From Bacteroidales bacterium (GTDB lineage: Bacteria > Bacteroidota > Bacteroidia > Bacteroidales > F082): a DNA stretch of 32,167 nucleotides. Shown here piece after piece: positions 25,298 to 32,167 of the stretch. The DNA is taken from the NCBI GenBank assembly GCA_016936355.1, contig JAFGYB010000034.1, forward strand, positions 1 through 32,167, read 5' to 3'. Position 1 is the first letter of the stretch, and each line of letters opens with the position of its first letter. Both the position numbers and the translations under genes were made by a program. The notes beneath the pieces were generated by a model. It was not told the DNA's origin. It worked only from the letters and a program-made list of their open reading frames with translations, and did no database searches.

Positions 25298-26785
25298 TTA
25301 TTTACCGGCGCTGAAACAGGCCCCGTTTTTCCAACTGAGACACGTTCCTTTTTGCAGATTGATCTTAATATTAAAGTATAAATCCATTCCTGTGAGGTCC
25401 CCGACACCGAGGAAGGTGCCCAGCTTTTCAGTACCAATGGTAACAGTATAAAAACGAAGAGCCAGTCCAAGTCTTAGTTTCTGATAGTCATACCATGAAA
25501 TAGGTAAACTGACGCCAAATTCACGGGTATCGTAGCGAGGCATCACCAGCAATTGTGCCGGCCGGCGCAGCGATTTGTTTTGAAACCTCAAGGGCTGGAT
25601 CCAGAGTCCACTGATGTATATATTCTTTTTGAAGTGGTAATCCATCTGTAAACTCATGGCGGTGGGCAGGCTCATGGAGAAGACACTGTCCTTTAGTGAG
25701 GCTAATGAATCGCCATTATACAAGAGGCTGGAAACGTTTTGCATGATGCCGTTCATTCCTGAAGGGTTCTGGATGAGGTTGTCGCTGTTTAATACCACAT
25801 TTCCTACCTGATATTCATGCAGCTGAGCATGATTTTTGAACCGGATGCGCCCAATGTCCATAATGGAAAACCCTATGCGGTACAAATAGTCTTCATAAGG
25901 TTTGCCACAGAGTGATTTTTCATCCTTTGGGGCCACATTGGAACGGTTTCTGGTATACACAATCCCCAGGTCCAAACCTATTCCGTGCCCTTTGGTCAAA
26001 GGGTTGAGGTAGGCTGACGAATTGTTATAGTCTATAGGAAGTGAAAAACCCACAGATCCGTTCAACGTATCTATTTGATAATGGATCGAGTCCAGCTTCT
26101 GATACTTGAGTTCATTTATGGATGAGTAAAATCCTTCCACCCCATAGAGCAGTTTTAACGAAGCTCCGGCGGTCAATTTTTCACCGTATCGGTTATAAAA
26201 ATCATAAGCATAATGTAAACCCAGCTCCATCCAACTGAGGGATACAAAGTTCAGGTTTTTGAATGTTCCTGTTTCCCCGACAGTAGTTGCGTCTGAAATA
26301 CCATTGTACAGTAGCTGTAACAGATTATTGGATGCCCGGTACGTGGATTCGTAGTTTCGGGCACTGAAACTGATCCCAAAAGCGTGTTTTCCCACCTGCA
26401 GCATGGCCGAGGGTGCCATCACGGAAGCTACTGCAGCCAGGTTATTGTATTTTCTTCCGCTGTAGTAGGTATACAAATCATTAAAGCCGTATCCGCCATA
26501 GGGAGTCGGAAGGGTATCTTTTCTCAGGAAGGACCAGAAATTAACACTGTCGTTGGGGATATAGGCAAAATTGTTGTCAAAAAATACATGCCCGCCCAGA
26601 ATATTCACATCCAGATAGACTTTGGAACCGGTAAGAAAAGCCGGATTGATCCGTATACCTGAGATGCCGCTGTAATTGCTGAAACCCAGAGCTGCCATCT
26701 CCTGTGCAGGACTCTGCTGAGGGATCAGTATACCGGATACCATTACAAGGCATAAAAGAAAAAGACGGCGTATATTTGTTTGCAT
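25298..26785 (-). CDS. DUF5723 family outer-membrane-type protein
   Basis: 495 residues. The signal peptide ends at about residue 28 (IPQQSPAQ), followed by MAALGFSNYSGISGIRINPAFLTGS, the typical opening of the DUF5723 / PorV-PorQ-like group in Bacteroidota. The rest alternates short amphipathic strands with loops, as in a beta-barrel of the FadL-like fold, and holds strand motifs such as AFGISFSARNYES and GLDLGIVYTRNRS. The function is unknown; outer membrane location is inferred. A perfect -7 element lies only 5 bases before the ATG, and the signal peptide needs this first Met, so the mRNA is leaderless or nearly so. Confidence 0.85.
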   Translation of the reverse strand: MQTNIRRLFLLCLVMVSGILIPQQSPAQEMAALGFSNYSGISGIRINPAFLTGSKVYLDVNILGGHVFFDNNFAYIPNDSVNFWSFLRKDTLPTPYGGYGFNDLYTYYSGRKYNNLAAVASVMAPSAMLQVGKHAFGISFSARNYESTYRASNNLLQLLYNGISDATTVGETGTFKNLNFVSLSWMELGLHYAYDFYNRYGEKLTAGASLKLLYGVEGFYSSINELKYQKLDSIHYQIDTLNGSVGFSLPIDYNNSSAYLNPLTKGHGIGLDLGIVYTRNRSNVAPKDEKSLCGKPYEDYLYRIGFSIMDIGRIRFKNHAQLHEYQVGNVVLNSDNLIQNPSGMNGIMQNVSSLLYNGDSLASLKDSVFSMSLPTAMSLQMDYHFKKNIYISGLWIQPLRFQNKSLRRPAQLLVMPRYDTREFGVSLPISWYDYQKLRLGLALRFYTVTIGTEKLGTFLGVGDLTGMDLYFNIKINLQKGTCLSWKNGACFSAGK

Positions 26786-26790
26786 CCGGG

Positions 26791-26798
26791 CAAAAATA
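26791..26798 (-). promoter_or_regulatory. -7 element for the DUF5723 gene
   Basis: TATTTTTG on the minus strand is a perfect TAnnTTTG match ending 5 bases before the ATG (26785), which predicts a leaderless or near-leaderless transcript. Confidence 0.6.
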
Positions 26799-26958
26799 AG
26801 AGGTATTACTTAATTGAAAAACAGAAATATGAATTAAATATTGTATTTACATCTTCCGGTAAGTCAATTTAAGGATTTTGGAATTTGTGATAGGGAAATT
26901 GCTTAAAATGGATCGTGTTTAAATAGTGTATCTCAACATAAAGGCTGTTGTTTTTGAA

Positions 26959-26966
26959 TAACTTTG
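26959..26966 (+). promoter_or_regulatory. -7 element for the CotH gene
   Basis: TAACTTTG is a perfect TAnnTTTG match, 18 bases before the ATG at 26985. Confidence 0.65.
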
Positions 26967-26984
26967 ACTGCCTAATCCCAAAAA

Positions 26985-29237
26985 ATGTACCGATCAATCA
27001 TTGTCACGCTCGTCGGATTTCTTTTTACTGCACAGGTTCTGGTAGCCCAGGCTGTTTTCCCGGACAACGGGGAGTTGTACGTGGATACCGTCGTTCCCAG
27101 AATTGATATTACCCTCAACCCCGATACGCTGGCCTGGCTCTATCAGAGTGAAAATTTGGAAAGTGATGTGGAGTTTACAGCCACTTTCGTGTTCAACAAT
27201 GGTCATGTGTGCGATACGATCAGTCCGGTGGGGTTCCGGCTTCGGGGAAATACTTCCCGTTATTCGGCTAAAAAGTCTTTTAAGGTTTCCTTTAATCGAT
27301 TTACGGATGGAGGAAAGTATTACGGTGTGGAAAAGCTGAACCTGAACGGCGAACACAACGATCCTTCTGTCATGCGTTCCAAGATCAGCTGGGATTTGTT
27401 GCGGAGGATGGGGATCCCGGCTCCGCGCTCCAATCATGTCAGGATATACATTAACGGTAATTACTATGGATTGTACATCAGCGTGGAACACATTGATGAG
27501 GAATTTGTGAAATCAAGATTTCTGTACAACGACGGAAATCTGTATAAGTGTCTTTATCCTGCTAACCTGAAGTATCTGGGCTCTGATCCCGATTTGTATA
27601 AACTGGAATCGGAAGGACGGCCGGTTTATGAGTTAAAGACCAATGAAGAATCCGGTGATTATTCCGACCTGGCTCATTTTGCTGACGTGCTGAACAATAC
27701 ATCGGATGCACAACTGCCCGGTGCGCTGGATTCGGTGTTTAATGTGTATGACTATCTGAAAATTATTGCCTTTGATGTTCTGAGCGGCGACTGGGACGGC
27801 TATATCTATAATCAGAACAATTTTTATTTGTACCACAATCTGACCACCGGAAAGTTTGAATACATCCCCTATGATATGGACAATACCTATGGAATCGACT
27901 GGTTCAACGTTGACTGGGGTACACGCAATCTATACAACTGGCAACAGGGGAACGGGGACCGACCGTTGTACGAGAAGCTCATGCAAAATCAGGAATTCCG
28001 CAATCAGTATACTTATTATATGCGGCAACTGGTCAATGATCTGAATCTGGATTCACTGAAGACGGCTGTTGAAAGGCGAAGGGACATGATCGCTCCGTAC
28101 CTGGCGGATGATCCGTATTATCCGTTGGACTATGGTTATACGATGACCGATTTCTATAATTCCTACAATCAGGCAACCGGTGCTCATGTGAAGTATGGGA
28201 TCTTTCCCTATCTGGAAACCCGCATCAATTCCATTAAAGCACAATTGGAAAATACTACCATGCAGCCGGTGATTAAATACATCAGTAACAAAAGGACTTC
28301 GGCTACACAAGTATGGGTAAAGGCCCATGTGGATGCAGACAGTCTTCCGGTAACGGTGAACATCAGATATACTATCCAGAGACAAAGTGAAGCGGAAGCA
28401 GCAATGGTTGATGACGGTCAGCACAACGACGGTGCTGCCGGTGATCATCTGTATGGGGGACTGGTGGATTCGATCCCTGCGGATGCTTCATTAACCTATC
28501 AGGTGGTAGCTACTGACGCCGGTCAGCGCGAGAGTGTACAACCTCATACCCCGGTCTATGTGCCTCAGGCCGGCGGTAGCGGAGCCTTGCTTTATATCAA
28601 TGAATTTATGGCCGATAACGACAACATCGTTGCCGATGAGCAGGGTGATTATGACGACTGGATCGAAATTTACAATGGCAGTGATCAGACATATTGGCTG
28701 GGCGATAAGTATCTGACCGATAATTTAACCAAGCCCGATAAATGGCAAATGCCGGATGTTTATATTGAGCCGGGGCAGTTTCTGATCTTCTGGGCCGATG
28801 ATGAAGAAGACCAGGGAATATACCATACGAACTTTAAACTGAGCAAAGCCGGGGAGGAGATCGGTTTGTTCGATGCCAACCTTTCAGCCATAGATTCCTA
28901 TGCGTTTGGTGCACAGCAAACCGATGTTTCGGAAGGCAGACTCCCTGACGGGGCTTCGTCGTGGACTTTCTTTACACAGCCTACACCGGGTGCCAGTAAC
29001 GAAACCAGTGCTGTGCCTGAGATTATCAGTGAAACATCTGTTACCGCCTATCCTAATCCCGCAAGACAGTCTTTCATTCATTTGTCAAAAGCCTGCGACT
29101 TTAAGGTGTTTGACCTACTGGGGCGTCAGGTGGATCAGCAACGGAATTCGAATTCAATTGATGCACGCCATTACAAAAGCGGGGTTTATTTCGTGGTACT
29201 AAAGAACGGACAACGGCTGAAGATTCTGGTTCAGTAA
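26985..29237 (+). CDS. Secreted CotH kinase family protein with lamin-tail and T9SS sorting domains
   Basis: 750 residues. Signal peptide about 1-22 (GFLFTAQVLVAQA). The CotH kinase-like domain (about 35-400) shows VGFRLRGNTSRYSAKKSFKV, KLNLNGEHNDPSVMRSKISW, LYISVEHIDEEFVK and the metal-site motif PYDMDNTYG (Asp297 and Asp299). A beta-domain follows, then a lamin-tail domain (about 530-660: LYINEFMADNDNIVADEQGD, DDWIEIYNGS). The last 70 residues are a type A T9SS sorting domain (VTAYPNPARQSF, FDLLGRQV, YKSGVYFVVL). CotH proteins phosphorylate extracellular proteins in Bacillus spores; here the target is unknown. Export to the surface by T9SS is inferred from the tail; no T9SS machinery gene is in the window. 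Confidence 0.92.
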   Translation: MYRSIIVTLVGFLFTAQVLVAQAVFPDNGELYVDTVVPRIDITLNPDTLAWLYQSENLESDVEFTATFVFNNGHVCDTISPVGFRLRGNTSRYSAKKSFKVSFNRFTDGGKYYGVEKLNLNGEHNDPSVMRSKISWDLLRRMGIPAPRSNHVRIYINGNYYGLYISVEHIDEEFVKSRFLYNDGNLYKCLYPANLKYLGSDPDLYKLESEGRPVYELKTNEESGDYSDLAHFADVLNNTSDAQLPGALDSVFNVYDYLKIIAFDVLSGDWDGYIYNQNNFYLYHNLTTGKFEYIPYDMDNTYGIDWFNVDWGTRNLYNWQQGNGDRPLYEKLMQNQEFRNQYTYYMRQLVNDLNLDSLKTAVERRRDMIAPYLADDPYYPLDYGYTMTDFYNSYNQATGAHVKYGIFPYLETRINSIKAQLENTTMQPVIKYISNKRTSATQVWVKAHVDADSLPVTVNIRYTIQRQSEAEAAMVDDGQHNDGAAGDHLYGGLVDSIPADASLTYQVVATDAGQRESVQPHTPVYVPQAGGSGALLYINEFMADNDNIVADEQGDYDDWIEIYNGSDQTYWLGDKYLTDNLTKPDKWQMPDVYIEPGQFLIFWADDEEDQGIYHTNFKLSKAGEEIGLFDANLSAIDSYAFGAQQTDVSEGRLPDGASSWTFFTQPTPGASNETSAVPEIISETSVTAYPNPARQSFIHLSKACDFKVFDLLGRQVDQQRNSNSIDARHYKSGVYFVVLKNGQRLKILVQ

Positions 29238-29291
29238 TGATGAGCCCGTAATTCCTTATATAATTCGCCTTCCGTTTGCCGTTTTTTTCCG

Positions 29292-29299
29292 TATTTTTC
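29292..29299 (+). promoter_or_regulatory. Possible -7 element for the S9 peptidase
   Basis: TATTTTTC matches 7 of 8 bases of TAnnTTTG and lies 22 bases before the ATG at 29322, in the 84-base gap after the CotH gene. Confidence 0.35.
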
Positions 29300-29321
29300 G
29301 GCTTCAAAAAAATAACAACAA

Positions 29322-31904
29322 ATGAAAAACATTCATTCGCTTTTACTGGCGCTGATTTTTGTGATTGGGCTGGCACCATTTGCCCATGCCCAGGAAAACC
29401 AGACGCACAAAGTACAAATCAAACAATGGCTCAGTGCCGGTCCCGTGGAAGTGCAGCTTCCTGCTTTTCATCATAAGAACAACCTCAAGGGGCAACCCTT
29501 TACGGAAGCCGATCTGCTGAAGTTTCAGCAGAAAGCGGTTCGCTGCATGAAAGCAGGGGAAACCTTCTTCATGCAAGATGGCAAAACCTATAGCTGGAAA
29601 GAAGGCGACGGTGCAGTGGCAGCACCTTCTGATGGTTACTTTGTCAACTGGCAGGGGTTTTATGTTGAGACAAACCAATATCTGCCGTTAAAGATTTCCG
29701 TAACCACAGCCCAGGCCTTTGAGTTGTTTGTTGATGGTAAAAAGGAACTTACCGTCTATAAATCTTCCAAAGAACCGGTCACCAAAGAGGCTGCTTTGAA
29801 GTTAAACCCCGGAAAATATCTGGTGGTAATCAAAAGCTTATACAACAATAAAGATAAATCGGACTGGAAAGTGTCGGCTGCTTTGCAGTACGACCAGAAG
29901 TTCGGTAAAGACGCTGCTGTTGCTTCACTGACATCCAGGAAGCCCATCGACCTGGCTCATATCTTGCTGGGAAAGATGTTGCGTGGTACCAGCCTCTCTT
30001 CCGACGGAAAATACATCATGCTGAATTATTCGGAAGCTTATCCCCCCGACGGAAAAACCAACCGTTGGATTGAAATCAAAAACCTGAATACAAAACAGGT
30101 TATTTACAGTTCCGAACATGCAAAGATCAGTCAGGTGGAATGGGTTCCCGATTCCCATAAGATCAGTTATGTAGCTACCGATGGTGTAGACCGGGCCTTG
30201 TTCACGTACGATCTGGACAGTCACAAGGAAAAGGTTTTGATGAACAAACTGGAACGCTTTGCCGGTTATGAATGGAGTCATGATGCTTCCTACCTGGTAT
30301 TTTCAGTTACTGAGCAGAAGGGAGACAAAAAGAAAAGTGTTTATGAAATGCGGGGCATGCAGGACCGCTGGCCCTGGTACAGAACACGGACCCAGTTGTA
30401 TTTACTGAAGATGGATGACCTTTCAGTCAAACCGTTGACGTACGGTTACCTGACCAATAACCTGCAGGATATTTCTCCCAACGACCAAAACCTGTTGATA
30501 TCACAAAGTTTCCCGTATTATACCGAGCGTCCCTATACCAAACAGGTGATGATGCAGTTGAATATACAAACGCTGAAAGTAGATACTCTGTGGGTTGCCA
30601 GTTTCGGCGGACAGGCTTCTTATTCTCCCGACGGAAAACAACTGGTGGTGACGGGCAGTCCTGACATGTTCAACGGGCTGGGAATTCATCTGAAGAAGAA
30701 GGGTATTCCCAACGATTACGACACTCAGGCTTATATTTTCGATATCAAAAGCAAAACGGCCACCGCCATTTCCAAAGACTTCAATCCTTCCATCGGTGAA
30801 GCTTACTGGAATCCGCTGGACAACGATATTTACTTCCTGGTGCAGGACGGAACGTACAACAACATCTGGAAATACAATGTGGCTTCGAAGAAGTATGCAA
30901 AACTTCCTTCCAAAGTGGATGTGATCAACCAGATGGATTTTGCTGCCAACAGTCCGGTGATTTCCTATTCGGGAAGCAGTGTTTCCTATCCGGCTACCGG
31001 TTGGGTGTTTGATACCAAGACTCAGCAGTCGGAGGAAGTAGCCAATCCTGAAAAGAAATTCTTCAGCAACGTTCAGTTCGGTAAAGTGGAAGACTGGAAC
31101 TTCAAAAACAAACAGGGCCATATTATTGAAGGCCGGGTGTATTATCCGCCTAATTACGATCCGAATAAAAAGTATCCGCTCATTGTCAACTACTACGGCG
31201 GTACGGTTCCGGTGGAAAGAAGTTTTGGCGGCCGCTATCCGTTGAATTTGTTTGCTGCCCAGGGTTACGTGGTTTATTTACTGCAGCCCAGCGGTGCCAT
31301 CGGTTACGGACAAGATTTTTCCGCTTTGCATGTGAATGGCTGGGGCAAGGAAAATGCACAGGATATCATTGACGGAACCAAACAGTTCCTGAAAGCACAC
31401 CCGTCGGTCAATCCCGATGAGGTGGGCTGCATCGGTGCTTCCTACGGCGGTTACATGACCATGTATCTGCAAACGCAAACCCATATCTTTAAAACGGCCA
31501 TTGCCCATGCCGGTATCAGCGACATCACTTCTTACTGGGGTGAAGGCTACTGGGGTTATCTGTACAGCTCGGTGGCTTCGGCCAACAGCTTCCCGTGGAA
31601 CAACCGCAAGCTGTATGTGGATAAAAGTCCGTTGTTCCTAGCCAATAAGATCACTACGCCTATGTTGCTGATACAAGGGACAAGTGATACCAATGTGCCA
31701 CCGGGTGAAAGTATTCAGTTGTACACAGCTCTGAAGCTACAGGGTAAGCCGGTTACTATGGTATGGGTTAAAGATCAGGATCACCACATTGTGGATTATA
31801 AGAAACGCATCCTGTGGCAACATACCCTCTTTGCCTGGTTCGACAAGTATTTGAAAGACCAGCCCGCGTGGTGGGATTCCATGTATCCGAAAAAGGATTT
31901 ATAA
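29322..31904 (+). CDS. Exported S9 family serine peptidase (prolyl oligopeptidase / DPP type)
   Basis: 860 residues. Signal peptide about 1-23 (LAPFAHAQ). The C-terminal alpha/beta-hydrolase domain (about 590-850) has nucleophile Ser707 in GASYGGYMTMY, Asp789 in QGTSDTNVPPGES and His821 or His822 in DQDHHIVDY. A beta-propeller of WD40-like blades precedes it (about 205-580; SPDGKQLVVTGSP and similar). Residues about 25-200 are an extra domain not part of the standard S9 layout: LKISVTTAQAFELFVDGKKE and LNPGKYLVVIKSLYNNKD resemble a PA14-like or carbohydrate-binding sandwich. It should cleave peptides in the periplasm or outside. A strong terminator follows within 10 bases. Confidence 0.92.
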   Translation: MKNIHSLLLALIFVIGLAPFAHAQENQTHKVQIKQWLSAGPVEVQLPAFHHKNNLKGQPFTEADLLKFQQKAVRCMKAGETFFMQDGKTYSWKEGDGAVAAPSDGYFVNWQGFYVETNQYLPLKISVTTAQAFELFVDGKKELTVYKSSKEPVTKEAALKLNPGKYLVVIKSLYNNKDKSDWKVSAALQYDQKFGKDAAVASLTSRKPIDLAHILLGKMLRGTSLSSDGKYIMLNYSEAYPPDGKTNRWIEIKNLNTKQVIYSSEHAKISQVEWVPDSHKISYVATDGVDRALFTYDLDSHKEKVLMNKLERFAGYEWSHDASYLVFSVTEQKGDKKKSVYEMRGMQDRWPWYRTRTQLYLLKMDDLSVKPLTYGYLTNNLQDISPNDQNLLISQSFPYYTERPYTKQVMMQLNIQTLKVDTLWVASFGGQASYSPDGKQLVVTGSPDMFNGLGIHLKKKGIPNDYDTQAYIFDIKSKTATAISKDFNPSIGEAYWNPLDNDIYFLVQDGTYNNIWKYNVASKKYAKLPSKVDVINQMDFAANSPVISYSGSSVSYPATGWVFDTKTQQSEEVANPEKKFFSNVQFGKVEDWNFKNKQGHIIEGRVYYPPNYDPNKKYPLIVNYYGGTVPVERSFGGRYPLNLFAAQGYVVYLLQPSGAIGYGQDFSALHVNGWGKENAQDIIDGTKQFLKAHPSVNPDEVGCIGASYGGYMTMYLQTQTHIFKTAIAHAGISDITSYWGEGYWGYLYSSVASANSFPWNNRKLYVDKSPLFLANKITTPMLLIQGTSDTNVPPGESIQLYTALKLQGKPVTMVWVKDQDHHIVDYKKRILWQHTLFAWFDKYLKDQPAWWDSMYPKKDL

Positions 31905-31912
31905 GAGTATTG

Positions 31913-31941
31913 AAAAGGGAGCCGAAAGGCTCCCTTTTTTT
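31913..31941 (+). terminator. Strong rho-independent terminator of the S9 peptidase gene
   Basis: AAAAGGGAGCC (31913-31923), a GAAA tetraloop, GGCTCCCTTTT (31928-31938), and T to 31941. It starts 8 bases after the stop codon. Confidence 0.95.
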
Positions 31942-31959
31942 GTTATTGGCAGGTTCTCT

Positions 31960-31988
31960 GGCGCGCGTTTCCGAACGCGTGCCTTTTT
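31960..31988 (+). repeat. Second GC-rich hairpin with T run
   Basis: GGCGCGCGTT (31960-31969) pairs with AACGCGTGCC (31974-31983), one G-T pair, across the tetraloop TCCG (UNCG class), followed by five T. It looks like a terminator but comes directly after a perfect one, so it may belong to the repeat cluster that follows. Confidence 0.6.
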
Positions 31989-32010
31989 ACTTTACGTGTA
32001 ATATTTAGTA

Positions 32011-32031
32011 CCGAACATTACAAATGTTCGG
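32011..32031. repeat. REP-like inverted repeat 1
   Basis: CCGAACATT (32011-32019) and AATGTTCGG (32023-32031) are exact reverse complements with a 3-base centre ACA. No T run follows, so it is not a terminator. It is followed after 9 bases by a second palindrome of the same size. Confidence 0.75.
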
Positions 32032-32040
32032 AGAAGGTCC

Positions 32041-32061
32041 GTCCTCGTTGCAAACGAGGAC
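32041..32061. repeat. REP-like inverted repeat 2
   Basis: GTCCTCGTT (32041-32049) and AACGAGGAC (32053-32061) are exact reverse complements with a 3-base centre GCA. Same arm and loop lengths as the palindrome just before it, but a different sequence. Confidence 0.75.
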
Positions 32062-32104
32062 GAGAGGGTTACTGATATTTCCAATGATGTCGGTTAACCC
32101 CTTA

Positions 32105-32167
32105 TCAAATGACTGCATCCGGCAAACCCCTGACTGCATCCGGCAAGCCTCTGACCGCGTCCGGCAA
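32105..32167 (-). CDS. C-terminal end of a heptapeptide-repeat reading frame (LPDAVRG), cut by the right edge
   Basis: On the minus strand the frame is open from the right edge to TGA at 32105-32107 and reads LPDAVRG-LPDAVRG-LPDAVI. The DNA units differ at four sites, and all four are synonymous third-base changes (GAC/GAT, GCG/GCA, AGA/AGG, GGC/GGT). This pattern suggests that the peptide is or was translated. Only 20 residues are visible, so no start, domain or function can be given. A non-coding tandem repeat that happens to be open remains possible. Confidence 0.4.
   Translation of the reverse strand: MPDAVRGLPDAVRGLPDAVI
32110..32167. repeat. 21-bp tandem repeat, at least 2.8 units
   Basis: Units at 32110-32130, 32131-32151 and 32152-32167 (cut by the edge), consensus TGACYGCRTCCGGCAARCCYC with four transitions between units. 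There is no spacer between units, so it is not a CRISPR array. The unit length is a multiple of three; see the minus-strand frame at 32105-32167. Confidence 0.9.

Noticed and set aside
30501..31121. Open frame of 206 codons antisense to the S9 peptidase
   Set aside because: No family features; it is a shadow of a gene with clear catalytic residues.
32110..32167. CRISPR array
   Set aside because: The 21-bp units are directly adjacent without spacers and no cas gene is seen.

Overview
The window reads as chromosomal DNA of a free-living Bacteroidota bacterium, probably Bacteroidales/Marinilabiliales-like. Supporting evidence: 14 perfect matches to the Bacteroidota -7 promoter element TAnnTTTG placed in front of genes or tRNAs; a type IX secretion (T9SS) sorting tail on a CotH protein; a TamL-type lipoprotein of the BamA/TamA family; DUF4294 and DUF5723 proteins; the tig-clpP-clpX order; lipoproteins of Bacteroidota style; and few purine-rich ribosome binding sites. 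No phage, integrase, insertion sequence or CRISPR array is visible, so this is mostly core chromosome.

Layout. 1-5424 (minus strand): a lipoprotein with a YncE-like beta-propeller running into a phosphoesterase domain (cut by the left edge), then a two-component group: a NarL/LuxR response regulator, a PAS-only protein and a PAS histidine kinase. The last two lie in one frame and are separated by a single TAG codon. 5425-8948: an intergenic stretch without a gene, an M20 dipeptidase with a good terminator, a convergent THUMP-domain RNA methyltransferase, and a MazG-like pyrophosphohydrolase. 8999-12540: tRNA-Leu(UAG), trigger factor, ClpP and ClpX, a protein folding and degradation unit; an 11-bp perfect inverted repeat and an internal promoter precede clpX. 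12576-16508: DUF4294 protein, an initiating sugar-phosphate transferase, a Gfo/Idh-fold protein lacking the usual catalytic residues, protein-L-isoaspartate methyltransferase, a bidirectional terminator and tRNA-Val(UAC). 16703-21399: TamL followed closely by a RecD-like helicase, convergent with a patatin-like phospholipase. 21435-26785: an MFS transporter, an unrecognised four-helix membrane protein, a long aromatic amino acid hydroxylase and a DUF5723 outer-membrane-type protein. 26959-31941: a secreted CotH protein with lamin-tail and T9SS sorting domains, then a large S9 peptidase with an extra N-terminal domain.

The last 230 bases are different: a terminator, a second GC-rich hairpin, two adjacent 9-bp inverted repeats with 3-nt loops (REP-like), and a 21-bp tandem repeat running off the edge. 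Read on the minus strand, this repeat encodes the heptapeptide LPDAVRG, and every difference between units is a synonymous third-base change. This and the TAG-split sensor kinase are the points most worth a second look. I did not find a clearly new multi-gene system.
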